Shown here: positions 1 through 15,088 of the stretch, piece after piece | How the letters are laid out: each line of letters begins with the position of its first letter | Position numbering within the stretch: the first letter of the stretch is position 1 | Assembly: GCA_021835845.1 (NCBI GenBank) | Contig: JAKBJU010000010.1 | Span: forward strand, 21,217-85,216 | DNA length: 64,000 nt | Direction of reading: 5' to 3' | From: Pseudomonadota bacterium | Lineage (GTDB): Bacteria; Pseudomonadota; Gammaproteobacteria; Burkholderiales; JABEVD01 | The notes under the pieces: model-generated | Told to the model about the DNA's origin: nothing | Seen by the model: only the letters and a program-made list of their open reading frames with translations | Databases searched by the model: none | Translations under genes and position numbers: made by a program

Positions 1-1
1 G

Positions 2-205
2 GTCTCGGAAAAGGGGGAAGTCAGACGCATGGACCGGCTGGTCGAGTTCGAGCATGAAATCTGGATACTCGATTACAAGACCGGCGATGCGCGGGAGTCC
101 CATCGCGAGCAGCTTGAAGAATACCGGACAGCGATGCAGTCGGTCTTTTCGAAGCCGGTAAGATGCGCCCTGATCTTCACTGACGGAACGCTGGTCGAAG
201 TTTAG
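2..205 (+). CDS. C-terminal fragment of UvrD/RecB/AddA-like exonuclease (PD-(D/E)XK nuclease domain), truncated by window edge
   Basis: Open frame from base 2 to TAG at 203-205; translation ...MDRLVEFEHEIWILDYKTGDARESHREQLEEYRTAMQ... has the LDYKTG nuclease motif. Confidence 0.75.
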   Translation, partial: VSEKGEVRRMDRLVEFEHEIWILDYKTGDARESHREQLEEYRTAMQSVFSKPVRCALIFTDGTLVEV

Positions 206-2727
206 GTCGGCTGCACCCGGTCGAGCTTCCAGATCTCGCTGTTGTAGTCGAGCATGGTGCGGTCTGTTGAAAACTTGCCGCTGGAGGCGGTGTTCAGGAT
301 GCTCATCCTGGTCCAGTTTTCCTGGTCCGAATAGGCCCTCGCCGCCGCTTCTTGCGCATCCACATAGCTTCTGAAGTCCGCCGCCACCACCCAGGGATCA
401 TCCGGGCTGTAGATCGAGTGGATGATGCCGTCGAAAATATGGTGCTCGAACTTGTTGAAATGCCCCGATTCGAGGAGCTGCATCACGCGCCCAAGATCCT
501 CGTCTCCTGCCACGATTTCGCGTGGGTTGTAGCTGCGCCTCGCAGCTTCGACTTCTGCTGCATCGAGCCCGAACAGGAAGAAGTTTTCTTTGCCGACTTC
601 TTCCAGGATTTCGATGTTGGCGCCGTCCAGAGTGCCGATGGTGACTGCCCCGTTCATCATGAATTTCATGTTTCCGGTGCCCGATGCTTCCTTGCCCGCA
701 GTCGAGATCTGCTCGGAGAGGTCGGTTGCGGGGCAGATGGTTTCCATGACGGAGACACGGTAATTCGGCATGAAGGCGACCTTCAGCAGGCCGTGGGCCG
801 CTTTGTCGCTGTTGACGATGCCGGCCACGTTCGAGATCAGCTTGATGATGCATTTGGCCATGTAATATCCGGGAGCGGCCTTGCCGCCGATCAGCACGGA
901 ACGGGGTGTCCAGTTTTTGATGTCGCCACGCTTGATCCGGTTGTAGAGGTGGATGACATGCAGGATGTTGAGGAGCTGGCGTTTGTATTCGTGCATGCGC
1001 TTGACCTGGACATCGAACATCGAATCGGGATCGAACTTCACGCCGCAATGTTTCTCGACGGATTCGACGAGCTTCAGCTTGTTTTGACGCTTCACTTCGC
1101 GCCAGGCTTTCCTGAATTCGGCATCCTCGGCGCAGGGCGCGAGCTTCTTCAGCTCGAAAAGATCGGTGATCCATCCTTCCCCGATTTTTCCCGAGATCAG
1201 CTTCGCGAGATCCGGATTGCACCAGGCGAGCCAGCGGCGCGGGGTGACGCCGTTGGTCTTGTTGTTGAATTTTTCTGGAAAGAGCTCGTAAAAGTCCCTG
1301 AAGAGTCCTTTCTTCAGAAGATCGGAATGGAGCTCTGCCACGCCGTTCACCGAAAAGCACCCCACGATCGCAAGATAGGCCATGCGCACGTGGGGAACAT
1401 CGCCTTCTTCGACGAGCGACATCCTGGCCTGCCTGTCGCTGTCCCACGGCCAGCGGCTCGACACCATGGTAAGATGCCGCGCATTGATTTCAAGGATGAT
1501 TTCGAGCAGCCTCGGCAGCAGCTTCTCGAACATCCTGAGCGGCCATTTCTCGAGCGCTTCGGGCAGCAGGGTATGGTTGGTGTAGGCCATGGTTTTGCTG
1601 GTGATGCCCCAGGCCTCATCCCAGCCGAGGCCGTGTTCGTCCATGAGAAGGCGCATCAGTTCCGCAACCGCGCAAGTCGGATGCGTGTCATTGAGCTGGA
1701 AGCAGTTCTTTTCGGCGAATTCGGAAAAATCGTTGCCGTGGGATCCGGTCCAGCGCTGCAGCACGTCCTGCAGGCTCGCGGAGGCCAGGAAATACTGCTG
1801 CCTGAGCCGCAGCTCCTTGCCGTTTTCGCTGGCGTCGTTGGGATAGAGCACCATCGTGATGTTTTCGGCAGAATTTTTCGCTGAAACCGATTCGGCATAA
1901 CCGCCCGCATTGAATTCCGCCAGATTGAATTCGTCCGTGGCTGCGGCCTTCCACAGCCTCAGGGTGTTGACCGTGCCGTTCTTGTAGCCGGGAATGGGCA
2001 CGTCGTAGGGAACGGCCAGAACGTCGCTGGTGTCCACCCAGCGCATTCTCAGCTGCCCGCTGTCGGAGCGGTAGGATTCGCTGCGCCCGCCGTAATGTAT
2101 GCGCTGCATGTATTCCGGCCGCTCGATTTCCCATACATTGCCGTCCCGCAGCCAATGATCGGGTTCCTCGACCTGGTGGCCGTTGACAATGAGCTGCCTG
2201 AACATGCCGTATTCGTAGCGGATGCCGTAACCCATGACCGGGAGTTGCAAGGTGGCGCAGCTATCTAGAAAGCAGGCGGCAAGGCGGCCGAGCCCCCCGT
2301 TTCCGAGACCGGCATCCTTCTCCTTTTCGGTCAATTCTTCGAGAATCAGCCCCAGCTCCATCATGGCGCGTTCGGATTCATCCGTGATGCCCAGGTTGAG
2401 CATGGCATTGCCGAGCGCGCGGCCCATCAGAAATTCGAGGGAAAGGTAATAGGTGTGCTTGCAGTCGGTTTCCTGGTAGGCATACCGGGTTTTCTGCCAG
2501 CGCTCCATCAGCCTGTCGCGCACGGTGAGGGCGAGTGCGCTGTAAACGTAATGCGCGGACTTGGAATATTTGTCACGGCCCAGCGTATGGGTGAAATGGC
2601 GTCTGAAATCCTCGACGAGGCTGCTTCGCCCCATGCCGAGAGGCGGGAGTTCGGTGATGTTGGGAACCGGCTTGCTTCTGATCAGGGGGGTGTTGGGCAT
2701 GATGAGCGAAATGGAACCTGTTGTCAT
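202..2727 (-). CDS. glgP: Glycogen/starch phosphorylase (GT35), 841 aa
   Basis: DAGLGNGGLGRLAACFLDS, FQLNDTHP, VKRMHEYKRQLLN, ASGTGNMKFMMNGA motifs. Confidence 0.97.
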   Translation of the reverse strand: MTTGSISLIMPNTPLIRSKPVPNITELPPLGMGRSSLVEDFRRHFTHTLGRDKYSKSAHYVYSALALTVRDRLMERWQKTRYAYQETDCKHTYYLSLEFLMGRALGNAMLNLGITDESERAMMELGLILEELTEKEKDAGLGNGGLGRLAACFLDSCATLQLPVMGYGIRYEYGMFRQLIVNGHQVEEPDHWLRDGNVWEIERPEYMQRIHYGGRSESYRSDSGQLRMRWVDTSDVLAVPYDVPIPGYKNGTVNTLRLWKAAATDEFNLAEFNAGGYAESVSAKNSAENITMVLYPNDASENGKELRLRQQYFLASASLQDVLQRWTGSHGNDFSEFAEKNCFQLNDTHPTCAVAELMRLLMDEHGLGWDEAWGITSKTMAYTNHTLLPEALEKWPLRMFEKLLPRLLEIILEINARHLTMVSSRWPWDSDRQARMSLVEEGDVPHVRMAYLAIVGCFSVNGVAELHSDLLKKGLFRDFYELFPEKFNNKTNGVTPRRWLAWCNPDLAKLISGKIGEGWITDLFELKKLAPCAEDAEFRKAWREVKRQNKLKLVESVEKHCGVKFDPDSMFDVQVKRMHEYKRQLLNILHVIHLYNRIKRGDIKNWTPRSVLIGGKAAPGYYMAKCIIKLISNVAGIVNSDKAAHGLLKVAFMPNYRVSVMETICPATDLSEQISTAGKEASGTGNMKFMMNGAVTIGTLDGANIEILEEVGKENFFLFGLDAAEVEAARRSYNPREIVAGDEDLGRVMQLLESGHFNKFEHHIFDGIIHSIYSPDDPWVVAADFRSYVDAQEAAARAYSDQENWTRMSILNTASSGKFSTDRTMLDYNSEIWKLDRVQPT

Positions 2728-2771
2728 GATTCTACTCCAAAAAGGGCGTCATCTTTTGTGAAATGTTTTAG

Positions 2772-5554
<2,783 letters not shown>

Positions 5555-5562
<8 letters not shown>

Positions 5563-6076
5563 GGAATTCGAGTTCGTTTCTGTACAGGTCTGCGCTCTCG
5601 ACATAATGGCGGGCGTTCGCCCTGATCGCTTCCATTTCTTCTGTCGTCAATGCCCTGATCGCTTTCCCCGGGGACCCCACGACCAGGGAACCGTCCGGAA
5701 TAACCTTGTGTTCCGTGACCAGGGTATTGGCGCCAATCAGGCAGTTTTTGCCTATTTTCGCGCCGTTCAGGACCACGCTCCTGATTCCGATCAATGTGTC
5801 ATTTCCGACAGTGCAGCCGTGCAGCACGGCTGCATGTCCCACCGTCACGCCGCTGCCAATTTCCAGCGGGCTGCCGGCATCGACATGCAGCACGGCGCCA
5901 TCCTGAATGTTGGTGTTTTCCCCGATGCGGACTGAATCGACATCGCCCCTGATTACCGCGCCGAACCAGACGCTGACGTTGTTGCCGAGCGCCACATCGC
6001 CGACCACGACGGCATTTTCGGCGATGAAGTGTTCGCCCTGCAATTGCGGTTTTTTGCCCGCCACGGCCAAGATCAT
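5555..6076 (-). CDS. Gamma carbonic anhydrase family protein (hexapeptide repeat, YrdA-like)
   Basis: Left-handed beta-helix repeats; VSVWFGAVIRGDV, VGHAAVLHGCTVGND. Confidence 0.92.
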
Positions 6077-6459
6077 TCGCGAATTCCCGCTGCGGCGATC
6101 TGTCCGTCCTGGAGCGACGTGACGCCGCTCACGCCGATCGCCCCCGCCATTTCTCCGTCGAGCACAATGGGCAGCCCCCCTTCGACGGGGATCATGCCGG
6201 GCAGGGCGAGCACCCCGAGCCTGCCGTCAGCAATCCGCTTTTCCCATTCCTTGGTAGGTCGCCTGAAGGCGATGGCCGATTTCGCCTTGGCGATGGCAAT
6301 CTCCACGCTGCCGAACTGGGTGCCGTCGGCCCGCTCCAGATAGAGGAGGTGCCCTCCGTCATCGACGATGGCGATGACGACCGGCCATCCGTTGGCATCC
6401 GCTTCCACCCTTGCGGCTTCGGCTATCTTCTTGGCTTTTGATAAGGTCAGTTTCTTCAT
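6073..6459 (-). CDS. GlcG/HbpS family protein
   Basis: KIAEAARVEADANGWPVVIAIVDDGGHLLYLERADG ... PVEGGLPIVLDGEMAGAIGVSG is typical of the family. Confidence 0.9.
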   Translation of the reverse strand: MKKLTLSKAKKIAEAARVEADANGWPVVIAIVDDGGHLLYLERADGTQFGSVEIAIAKAKSAIAFRRPTKEWEKRIADGRLGVLALPGMIPVEGGLPIVLDGEMAGAIGVSGVTSLQDGQIAAAGIRE

Positions 6460-6463
6460 GTTG

Positions 6464-8533
6464 TCAAAGTAGCGGCACGATGAGCAGTGCCACGATGTTG
6501 ATGATCTTGATCAGGGGGTTGATGGCTGGGCCGGCGGTGTCCTTGTAGGGATCGCCTACCGTGTCGCCGGTGACTGCAGCCTTGTGCGCCTCCGAGCCTT
6601 TCCCGCCGTAATTGCCCTGCTCGATGTATTTTTTTGCATTGTCCCATGCTCCGCCTCCGGTTGTCATCGAAATCGCGACGAAAATGCCGGTGATGATGGC
6701 CCCTACCAGCACCCCGCCCAGAGCCTGCGGCCCGAGCAGGAGGCCGACTGCCACGGGAACGGCAACCGGCAGCAGGGAAGGGATGATCATTTCGCGGATC
6801 GCGGCGCGGGTCAGCATGTCCACCGCCTTCGAGTAGTCGGGCCTGGCCGTCCCTTCCATGATGCCCTCGATTTCCCTGAACTGGCGCCGGACTTCGACCA
6901 CGACCGACCCGGCTGCCCGCCCTACCGCTTCCATGCCCATCGCGCCGAAAAGATAGGGCACCATCCCGCCGAGAAAGAGCCCGATGATCACCCTGTGGTC
7001 GGAAATGTCGAAAGAAAGCGCCGCGCCCTTTGCCGAAAGCGCATGGGTATAATCGGCAAACAGCACGAGTGCGGCAAGCCCTGCAGAACCTATGGCATAG
7101 CCCTTGGTCACAGCCTTGGTGGTGTTGCCCACGGCATCGAGCGGATCGGTGATGCTCCTGATTTCATCGGGCAGCTCGGCCATTTCTGCTATTCCGCCCG
7201 CATTGTCCGTGATCGGCCCGTAGGCATCGATCGCCACGATGATGCCGGTCATCGAAAGCATCGAAGTCGCAGCAACCGCAATGCCGTAGAGCCCGGCCAG
7301 CCAGTAGGCTGCGCCGATCGAGGCGCAGACCGAGAGCACGGGAAGCGCCGTGGACTTCATCGAGACGCCGAGCCCTGCGATGACGTTGGTGCCGTGCCCC
7401 GTGGTGGAAGCCTGTGCGATATGGCGAACCGGAGAATATTCCGTCGCCGTGTAGTATTCGGTGATGAATACCATCGCCCCGGTGAGGAAAAGCCCGATGA
7501 GGGAACTCAGATAGAGGTCCAGCGGGGCCACGAGTCTTTCGCCTTCCAGGATGCCGTCTCCCATCAGCCAGAAGGTGATGGGATAGAAGGCGGCGAGCGC
7601 GAGTACGCCCGAGACGATGAGGCCGCGGTAGAGCGCATTCATGATCTTGCCGCCTTCCCTTGCCTTGACGAAAAAGGTGCCGATGATCGATGCGATAATG
7701 GAGAAGCCGCCGAGCGCGAGCGGGTAAACCACTGCCTTGTCCTGCACCGACACGCTCGCTCCCTTCGTCATCATGGCGCCCAGCAGCATGGTGGCGATCA
7801 GGGTCACGGCGTAGGTTTCGAAAAGGTCGGCTGCCATGCCAGCGCAATCTCCCACGTTGTCGCCGACGTTGTCTGCGATCACGGCGGGATTTCTGGGGTC
7901 GTCTTCGGGAATTCCGGCTTCCACCTTGCCCACGAGATCCGCTCCCACGTCCGCGCCCTTGGTGAAGATACCTCCCCCGAGCCTGGCGAAGATGGAAATC
8001 AGGGATCCGCCGAATCCTAGCCCGATCAGGGGATCGAGCACCTGGCTGCCTGCTTCTGTTCCGCCAGCAGAGAGCCAGGCATAGTAACCGGCCACGCCGA
8101 GAAGCCCCATGCCCACGACCAGGAGTCCCGTGACGCTGCCGCCCTTGAATGCGACATTGAGCGCGGCATTGAGGCCATGCTTGGCAGCTTCGGCGGTTCT
8201 GACGTTGGCGCGCACCGAAACGTTCATGCCAATGAATCCTGCCGCCCCGGACAGCAGCGCGCCGATGGCGAAGCCGATTGCAGTCTTCCAGCCGATCGCA
8301 AAGCCGATCAGGAGGAGAAGAACCAGGCCTACCAGGGCGATGGTGGCATACTGACGCTTGAGGTAGGCAGTGGCGCCTTCTGCGATCGCGGAAGCGATCG
8401 CCTTCATTCTTTCAGAGCCGGCAGGTTGGTCAAGAACCCATTTGCCTGACAGGATGCCGTAGAGAATTGCGGTTGCGGAACATGCGAGGGCGAATATCAG
8501 ACCGGCGGACATCATTGCCTCCTCCATTTTCAA
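6464..8533 (-). CDS. hppA: Membrane-bound proton-translocating pyrophosphatase (H+-PPase)
   Basis: [57 protein letters not shown] signature. Confidence 0.97.
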   Translation of the reverse strand: MKMEEAMMSAGLIFALACSATAILYGILSGKWVLDQPAGSERMKAIASAIAEGATAYLKRQYATIALVGLVLLLLIGFAIGWKTAIGFAIGALLSGAAGFIGMNVSVRANVRTAEAAKHGLNAALNVAFKGGSVTGLLVVGMGLLGVAGYYAWLSAGGTEAGSQVLDPLIGLGFGGSLISIFARLGGGIFTKGADVGADLVGKVEAGIPEDDPRNPAVIADNVGDNVGDCAGMAADLFETYAVTLIATMLLGAMMTKGASVSVQDKAVVYPLALGGFSIIASIIGTFFVKAREGGKIMNALYRGLIVSGVLALAAFYPITFWLMGDGILEGERLVAPLDLYLSSLIGLFLTGAMVFITEYYTATEYSPVRHIAQASTTGHGTNVIAGLGVSMKSTALPVLSVCASIGAAYWLAGLYGIAVAATSMLSMTGIIVAIDAYGPITDNAGGIAEMAELPDEIRSITDPLDAVGNTTKAVTKGYAIGSAGLAALVLFADYTHALSAKGAALSFDISDHRVIIGLFLGGMVPYLFGAMGMEAVGRAAGSVVVEVRRQFREIEGIMEGTARPDYSKAVDMLTRAAIREMIIPSLLPVAVPVAVGLLLGPQALGGVLVGAIITGIFVAISMTTGGGAWDNAKKYIEQGNYGGKGSEAHKAAVTGDTVGDPYKDTAGPAINPLIKIINIVALLIVPLL

Positions 8534-8536
8534 TTC

Positions 8537-9799
8537 CTAGATATGGAATTCCTCCGCGAGTTTTTTATCGACGGCGATGTTCCTGAGCCTCACATAGTCG
8601 GGGAGCCCGTTCCGATAAGGCGGATAATCTTCTCCTGATATCAGCGGCTCGAGGTACCGCCTGCAGGCTTCGGTGATGCCGAAGCCGTCATCGGAGATGA
8701 AGCTTCCAGGCATTTTCTTTTCCACGTTCGCAACATCCTTGAGCTCGGCTACGCCGATTTCCCAGGCATAGGGCTGGTCGGATTTCCTGACAATGGTCGG
8801 CATGACGGAATTTCTTCCGGAGAGCGCGAGTTCCACTGCGGCCCGTCCGACTGCATAGGCTTGTTCGACATCCGTTCTGGAGGCGATATGGCGCGCCGCA
8901 CGCTGCAGGTAATCGGCAACCGCCCAATGATATTTGTGGCCCAGCTTCTCGCGGCAAAGATTGGCGATGAGGGGGGCGACCCCGCCCAGTTGGGCATGGC
9001 CGAAAGCATCCGTGAGGCCCTGATCGGAAAGAAATTTTCCTTCCTTGTCCTGAACGCCTTCGGATACCACGATGGAACAGTAGCCGTGGCGCTTCACCAT
9101 CTCGTCCACTTGAGAGAGGAAGCCTGCTTCGTCAAAAGGCACTTCCGGGAACAGGATCACGATGGGCAACGGGCAATCTGCGCTGCTGGCCAGTCCTCCT
9201 GCCGCGGCGATCCAGCCCGCATGGCGCCCCATCACTTCGATCACGAAAATTTTGGTCGAGGTCCTTGCCATGGAAGCCACGTCGAAGCTCGCTTCCTTCA
9301 CCGAGGTGGCGATGTATTTGGCGACAGAGCCGAATCCCGGGCAGCAGTCGGTGACTGGCAAATCGTTGTCCACCGTTTTGGGGACATGGACTGCGGTGAT
9401 GGGATAGCCGAGCGCGCTCGAGAGCTGGGAAACCTTGAGGCAGGTGTCGGCGGAGTCCCCGCCGCCATTGTAGAAGAAGTAACCGATGTCGTGGGCCTTG
9501 AATACCTCGATCAGTCGCTCGTACTGTGCCTTGTGGGTATCCAGCCCCTTGAGCTTGTAGCGGCAGGAGCCGAATGCGCCGGACGGGGTATGTCTCAGCG
9601 CCGAGATCGCATCGGCGGATTCGAGGGAAGTGTCGATCAGATCTTCCTGGAGCGCGCCGATGATGCCGTTTCTCCCGGCATAGACCCGGCCTATCCTGTC
9701 AGGGTGGGCGCGCGCCGTCTCGATCACGCCGCAGGCGGATGCGTTGATGACCGAAGTGACTCCCCCGGATTGGGCGTAAAAAGCGTTTCTGGCGGCCAT
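8537..9799 (-). CDS. pfp: 6-phosphofructokinase, PPi-dependent type likely
   Basis: YNGGGDSADTCLKVS, PKTVDNDLPVTDCCPGFGSVAKY, EVMGRHAGWIAAAGGLAS; Asp in the GGxDS loop is the PPi-type substitution. Confidence 0.9.
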   Translation of the reverse strand: MAARNAFYAQSGGVTSVINASACGVIETARAHPDRIGRVYAGRNGIIGALQEDLIDTSLESADAISALRHTPSGAFGSCRYKLKGLDTHKAQYERLIEVFKAHDIGYFFYNGGGDSADTCLKVSQLSSALGYPITAVHVPKTVDNDLPVTDCCPGFGSVAKYIATSVKEASFDVASMARTSTKIFVIEVMGRHAGWIAAAGGLASSADCPLPIVILFPEVPFDEAGFLSQVDEMVKRHGYCSIVVSEGVQDKEGKFLSDQGLTDAFGHAQLGGVAPLIANLCREKLGHKYHWAVADYLQRAARHIASRTDVEQAYAVGRAAVELALSGRNSVMPTIVRKSDQPYAWEIGVAELKDVANVEKKMPGSFISDDGFGITEACRRYLEPLISGEDYPPYRNGLPDYVRLRNIAVDKKLAEEFHI

Positions 9800-9878
9800 G
9801 TCTTTCCTTTGCCTGAGCTTATTCCGAATTCTAGAACATTCCAGGATACATTTTGCCGAAAATGCTTGCCGGCGTCTT

Positions 9879-11287
<1,409 letters not shown>

Positions 11288-11467
11288 TCAGACTTCTTCT
11301 TCAGGGGGAAGCTTCCTGGCCTCGTCTTCCAGCATCACGGGGATGCCATCCCTGATCGGGAAGGCGATCCTGTCGGGTTTGCAGATGAGCTCCCGGGCTT
11401 CTTTCCGGTAGGCGAGCGGCCCCTTGCACAAGGGGCAGACGAGAATGTCGAGCAGTTTAGGATCCAT
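11288..11467 (-). CDS. Trm112 family / UPF0434-like protein, 59 aa (missing from ORF track)
   Basis: Minus-strand translation [59 protein letters not shown]; sits between kdsB and lpxK as is common. Confidence 0.9.
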   Translation of the reverse strand: MDPKLLDILVCPLCKGPLAYRKEARELICKPDRIAFPIRDGIPVMLEDEARKLPPEEEV

Positions 11468-12446
11468 TTGTCATTCCAAGAGTGTTCAGAATCAGTTCTG
11501 CGAGGCCCGGATCGATTTCCGCCGCCACCTGCAAAAACCAGCATTTTCCCGGAGCGAATCCCTCACATTTTATAGCATCTTTTTCCGTCATGAGGATGAT
11601 GTCGCAATTTTCGAACGCGAGGTCTTCGGCCCTGTAGGGATAATGATCGGGAAAGGGGTGGGGCGTGAATTGCAATTCCAGGGCGGCAAGATGAGCGAAG
11701 AATCGGTCCGGATTGCCTATCCCTGCCACTGCATGGATGCTTTTTCCTGAAAAATCGACGGCGTTCGCGGAATTTTCAGGATGATCCAGGCTGGTGAAGC
11801 GGTTGCCTGACAGCTTCATCCCGAATGCCGGGGGCGGGCTTTCGAACGGGAATCCGTCGCCATTGAGAACGATGGCGTTCACCTGTTTCAATCGGCCAGG
11901 GGGTTCCCGCAACGGCCCTGCCGGGAGCAGCAGTCCGTTTCCCAGTCCTCTGGAAGCATCGATCACGGCGATTTCGAAATCGCGGCAGAGCGCGTAATGC
12001 TGCAGCCCGTCGTCCCCGATCAGAATGTCGCACTCGGGGTGGGCATCCAGAAGTTGCCGTGCAGTTTGCCCTCTTCTTCTCCCCACCCACACAGGGAATC
12101 CCGTTTTTCGCAGCAGTACCGGCTCGTCCCCGACATCTTCCGGGCGGCTCGATTCTTCGACGGGAATCGGCCTGGAGGCCTTGCCGCCATAACCGCGGCT
12201 CACGATGCCGGGATGCAATCCTTTCTCGGACAGGGTTTTTGCGAGCGCCATAACCAGCGGGGTTTTTCCGCTCCCCCCTGCCGTGATGTTGCCCACGATC
12301 ACCACCGGAACAGGCAGCTTCGTCGATTCGAGGAGGCCGCGCCGGTAGAGGAAGCGCCTGACGCGGACGAGCAGCCCGAACAGGAAGCTGAGAGGCAGAA
12401 GGAGAATGCGCAAGGGGGAGCGCCAGGCCTCTTCCAGCCGATGCAT
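11457..12446 (-). CDS. lpxK: Tetraacyldisaccharide 4'-kinase
   Basis: [25 protein letters not shown]-loop; [11 protein letters not shown]. Confidence 0.95.
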   Translation of the reverse strand: MHRLEEAWRSPLRILLLPLSFLFGLLVRVRRFLYRRGLLESTKLPVPVVIVGNITAGGSGKTPLVMALAKTLSEKGLHPGIVSRGYGGKASRPIPVEESSRPEDVGDEPVLLRKTGFPVWVGRRRGQTARQLLDAHPECDILIGDDGLQHYALCRDFEIAVIDASRGLGNGLLLPAGPLREPPGRLKQVNAIVLNGDGFPFESPPPAFGMKLSGNRFTSLDHPENSANAVDFSGKSIHAVAGIGNPDRFFAHLAALELQFTPHPFPDHYPYRAEDLAFENCDIILMTEKDAIKCEGFAPGKCWFLQVAAEIDPGLAELILNTLGMTNGS

Positions 12447-12859
12447 TACTGGGACTGCGTGGTGAAGGTGATGTGGGTATAGCCAGAAACCCTTGCGGCT
12501 TCCATGACATTGACGACCGACTGGTGCGTCGATTTGGCATCGGCATTGATGACGATCACGGGATCCTTTTGATCTCCCGCCGCCTTGCGCAATTCGAGGC
12601 TCAATGCATCGACCGTGCTGGAGGAGACGATGCTGTCGTTGACCATGTAATGCCCGCGGGCGTCGACCGTCACATTGATCGGATTCGGTTGCTGCGGAGG
12701 CTTCTCTGCCGAGGCTTCTGGCAGGGTGATCTTGAGTTCGCCGAATTTCGAATAGGTGGTCGTGACCATCAGGAAGATCAGGATCACGAGCAGGACGTCG
12801 ATCAGGGGCACCAGGTTGATTTCCGGCTCTTCCCTGAGCTTGCCGCGTCTGAAGTCCAT
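12446..12859 (-). CDS. exbD: Biopolymer transport protein ExbD/TolR
   Basis: EINLVPLIDVLLVILIFLMVTTTY TM segment. Confidence 0.95.
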   Translation of the reverse strand: MDFRRGKLREEPEINLVPLIDVLLVILIFLMVTTTYSKFGELKITLPEASAEKPPQQPNPINVTVDARGHYMVNDSIVSSSTVDALSLELRKAAGDQKDPVIVINADAKSTHQSVVNVMEAARVSGYTHITFTTQSQ

Positions 12860-12860
12860 G

Positions 12861-13475
12861 TCAGTCCTGACGCTCGCCGTGAACGATTTCGATCAGCTTG
12901 ATCGCTTCATGTTCCATTTCGACGACCAGGGTCTCGATTTTTCCCCTGAAATGCCGGTAGAAAATCATGCTCGGAATGGCCACCGCGAGGCCGAACGCGG
13001 TGTTGTAGAGAGCGACCGAAATGCCATGGGCAAGCATGGTTGGGTTGGCCCCCGATGCCGACTGGGAGCCGAACAGCTCGATCATGCCGATCATCGTGCC
13101 GAAGAGTCCCAGAAGCGGACTGATCGAGGCGATCGTCCCCAGCGTGGTCAGGAAGCGCTCCATCTCGTGAACGGCGATCCTGCCGGCCTCTTCTATGGAT
13201 TCTTTCATGATTTCCCTGGAGTTCTTGGCGTTCTTGAGCCCTGCGGCAAGGATCTGTCCCAGGAGCGGGGCGTCTTTCGAGGAAAGCTTGGAAATCATTT
13301 CCTGCGTGATGCCGTTTCTCTTGAGCTCTTGAGCGATCCTGGGGAGCAGGGTTTTTGGTGCGACTATGCTTTGCCGCAACGAGATCAGGCAATAGACGAT
13401 GATCATCACCGATACGAGGGATGCGATGAGAATCGGCCAGATCGGCCAGCCGGCAGCTTCAATGATGGTGAGCAC
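12861..13475 (-). CDS. exbB: MotA/TolQ/ExbB proton channel family protein
   Basis: FLTTLGTIASISPLLGLFGTMIGMIELF; GISVALYNTAFGLAVAIPSMIFY. Confidence 0.95.
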   Translation of the reverse strand: MLTIIEAAGWPIWPILIASLVSVMIIVYCLISLRQSIVAPKTLLPRIAQELKRNGITQEMISKLSSKDAPLLGQILAAGLKNAKNSREIMKESIEEAGRIAVHEMERFLTTLGTIASISPLLGLFGTMIGMIELFGSQSASGANPTMLAHGISVALYNTAFGLAVAIPSMIFYRHFRGKIETLVVEMEHEAIKLIEIVHGERQD

Positions 13476-13566
13476 GAATTCCTCCGAGAATAGGCCGTTA
13501 CTTTAGCCTGCCGAGCCGATTTCGGCAAGATGCGAGATAACTGGCGAATATTTAAGGTAATTTTAA

Positions 13567-13589
13567 GTATCCACATTTTCTGTGGATAA
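13567..13589. promoter_or_regulatory. Inverted pair of DnaA-box-like 9-mers (GTATCCACA / TGTGGATAA)
   Basis: GTATCCACA-TTTTC-TGTGGATAA; the second is the exact complement of TTATCCACA. Lies in the AT-rich exbB-xseA intergenic region. Confidence 0.45.
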
Positions 13590-13768
13590 GTTTGTTCGTA
13601 ACTTTCATTTTCGACGCTTAAGTAATCTTCCTGTAAGGTTTTTATCGGTGCGGGTTATATTTTGAGCGTTTTAAAAATCGTTAAAAAACAATGCATTGAT
13701 CATGGTGCTGTGATTTTCAAATGGTCCTGCATGAATCAATTCATTTTTGTTAATGATGTTGAGATAAA

Positions 13769-15088
13769 ATGCTGAAGATGAACATGACAGTGACAGTCAG
13801 CGAGCTCAACCGCTCGGCGCGCCAATTGCTGGAGCAGAATTTTCCCCTGATGTGGATTGCGGGAGAAATATCGAATTTCACCAGGGCTGCTTCCGGACAT
13901 TGGTATTTTTCGCTGAAGGACGAGTCGGCTCAAGTGCGGTGCGTCATGTTCCGCCAGAAGAACCAGCTGCTGGATTGGGTGCCTCTGGAAGGCATGCAGG
14001 TGGAAGCGAGAGCCTTGGTGACGCTTTATGAAGCCAGGGGGGATTTCCAGCTGGGGGTCGAAGCGCTGCGAAAATCTGGACAGGGGGCGGCTTTCGAGGC
14101 ATTTCTGCGACTCAAGGAAAGACTGGGAGAAGCGGGGCTGTTCGACCCCGAGCGCAAGCAGGCAATTCCCCTTTTCCCGAAAAGGATAGGCATCATCACT
14201 TCGCGCCGTGCGGCCGCTCTGCATGATATCCTCAAAACGCTGGAGCGGCGCATGCCTTCGATTCCTGTGGTAATCTATCCTGCCGCCGTTCAGGGTGAGG
14301 GTGCGGCGGAACAGATCGCTTCCGCCATGGCGGAGGCCGCTCGTCACAGGGTCTGCGATACGCTGATTCTGGCAAGGGGCGGAGGCAGCATCGAGGATAT
14401 TTCCGCATTCAATTCCGAGATCGTGGCGCAGGCGATTGCGGCCTGTCCCATTCCGATCGTTTGCGGCGTGGGTCATGAGACGGACTTCACCATTGCCGAT
14501 TTCGTCGCGGACAGGCGTGCGCCTACCCCGACCGGGGCGGCTGAACTTGCAAGCCCGAACCGGGAAGATCTGGCGCGCAGATTGAGCATCCTTCACGGGA
14601 GGCTGCACAGGATGATTGCGCATGCCATCGAATCCAGAATGCAGCATGTCGATCATTTGGCGCGCAGGGTTGTCCATCCCAGAGAGAAAATGAATCACCA
14701 GCACCTGCATTTGCGGCATCTTGCCCTGAGGCTGAATGCGTCATCGTCGAGGCAATTCGAGCAGAGGCTGTGGCGGGTTGGGCACTTGGCCCAGAGAATT
14801 TCCAGACCGGATCTTGCGTCGAGAAGAGTAAGGATGGAAGACGCCGGAAGAGGACTGCAAGCTGCCATTTCCGGGCGTTTTCGGGAATTGCGGGAAAAGC
14901 TCCAGAACCTGGAAGCGCATCTTGATCATCTCAATCCGCAGTCCGTCCTGGCGAGGGGCTACAGCATGGTGCAGAACGAGGCGGGCGGAATCATATCCGA
15001 TGCTGGGCAGATTGCCGTCGGGGAGAAAATCAGGATCACCTTCGGCAAGGGATCCGCTGCAGCCGAAGTGCTTTCAGTGGTTCCCTAA
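13769..15088 (+). CDS. xseA: Exodeoxyribonuclease VII large subunit
   Basis: TVSELNRSARQLLEQNFPLMWIAGEISNFTRAASGHWYFSLKDE; ARGGGSIEDISAFN; GHETDFTIADFVADRRAPTPTGAAEL. Confidence 0.96.
   Translation: MLKMNMTVTVSELNRSARQLLEQNFPLMWIAGEISNFTRAASGHWYFSLKDESAQVRCVMFRQKNQLLDWVPLEGMQVEARALVTLYEARGDFQLGVEALRKSGQGAAFEAFLRLKERLGEAGLFDPERKQAIPLFPKRIGIITSRRAAALHDILKTLERRMPSIPVVIYPAAVQGEGAAEQIASAMAEAARHRVCDTLILARGGGSIEDISAFNSEIVAQAIAACPIPIVCGVGHETDFTIADFVADRRAPTPTGAAELASPNREDLARRLSILHGRLHRMIAHAIESRMQHVDHLARRVVHPREKMNHQHLHLRHLALRLNASSSRQFEQRLWRVGHLAQRISRPDLASRRVRMEDAGRGLQAAISGRFRELREKLQNLEAHLDHLNPQSVLARGYSMVQNEAGGIISDAGQIAVGEKIRITFGKGSAAAEVLSVVP

Noticed and set aside
352-1884. 510-aa plus-strand ORF
   Set aside because: Antisense to glgP, whose motifs are unmistakable; a GC-rich mirror ORF.
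6584-8020. 478-aa plus-strand ORF
   Set aside because: Antisense to hppA; His/Asp/Gly-rich shadow ORF.
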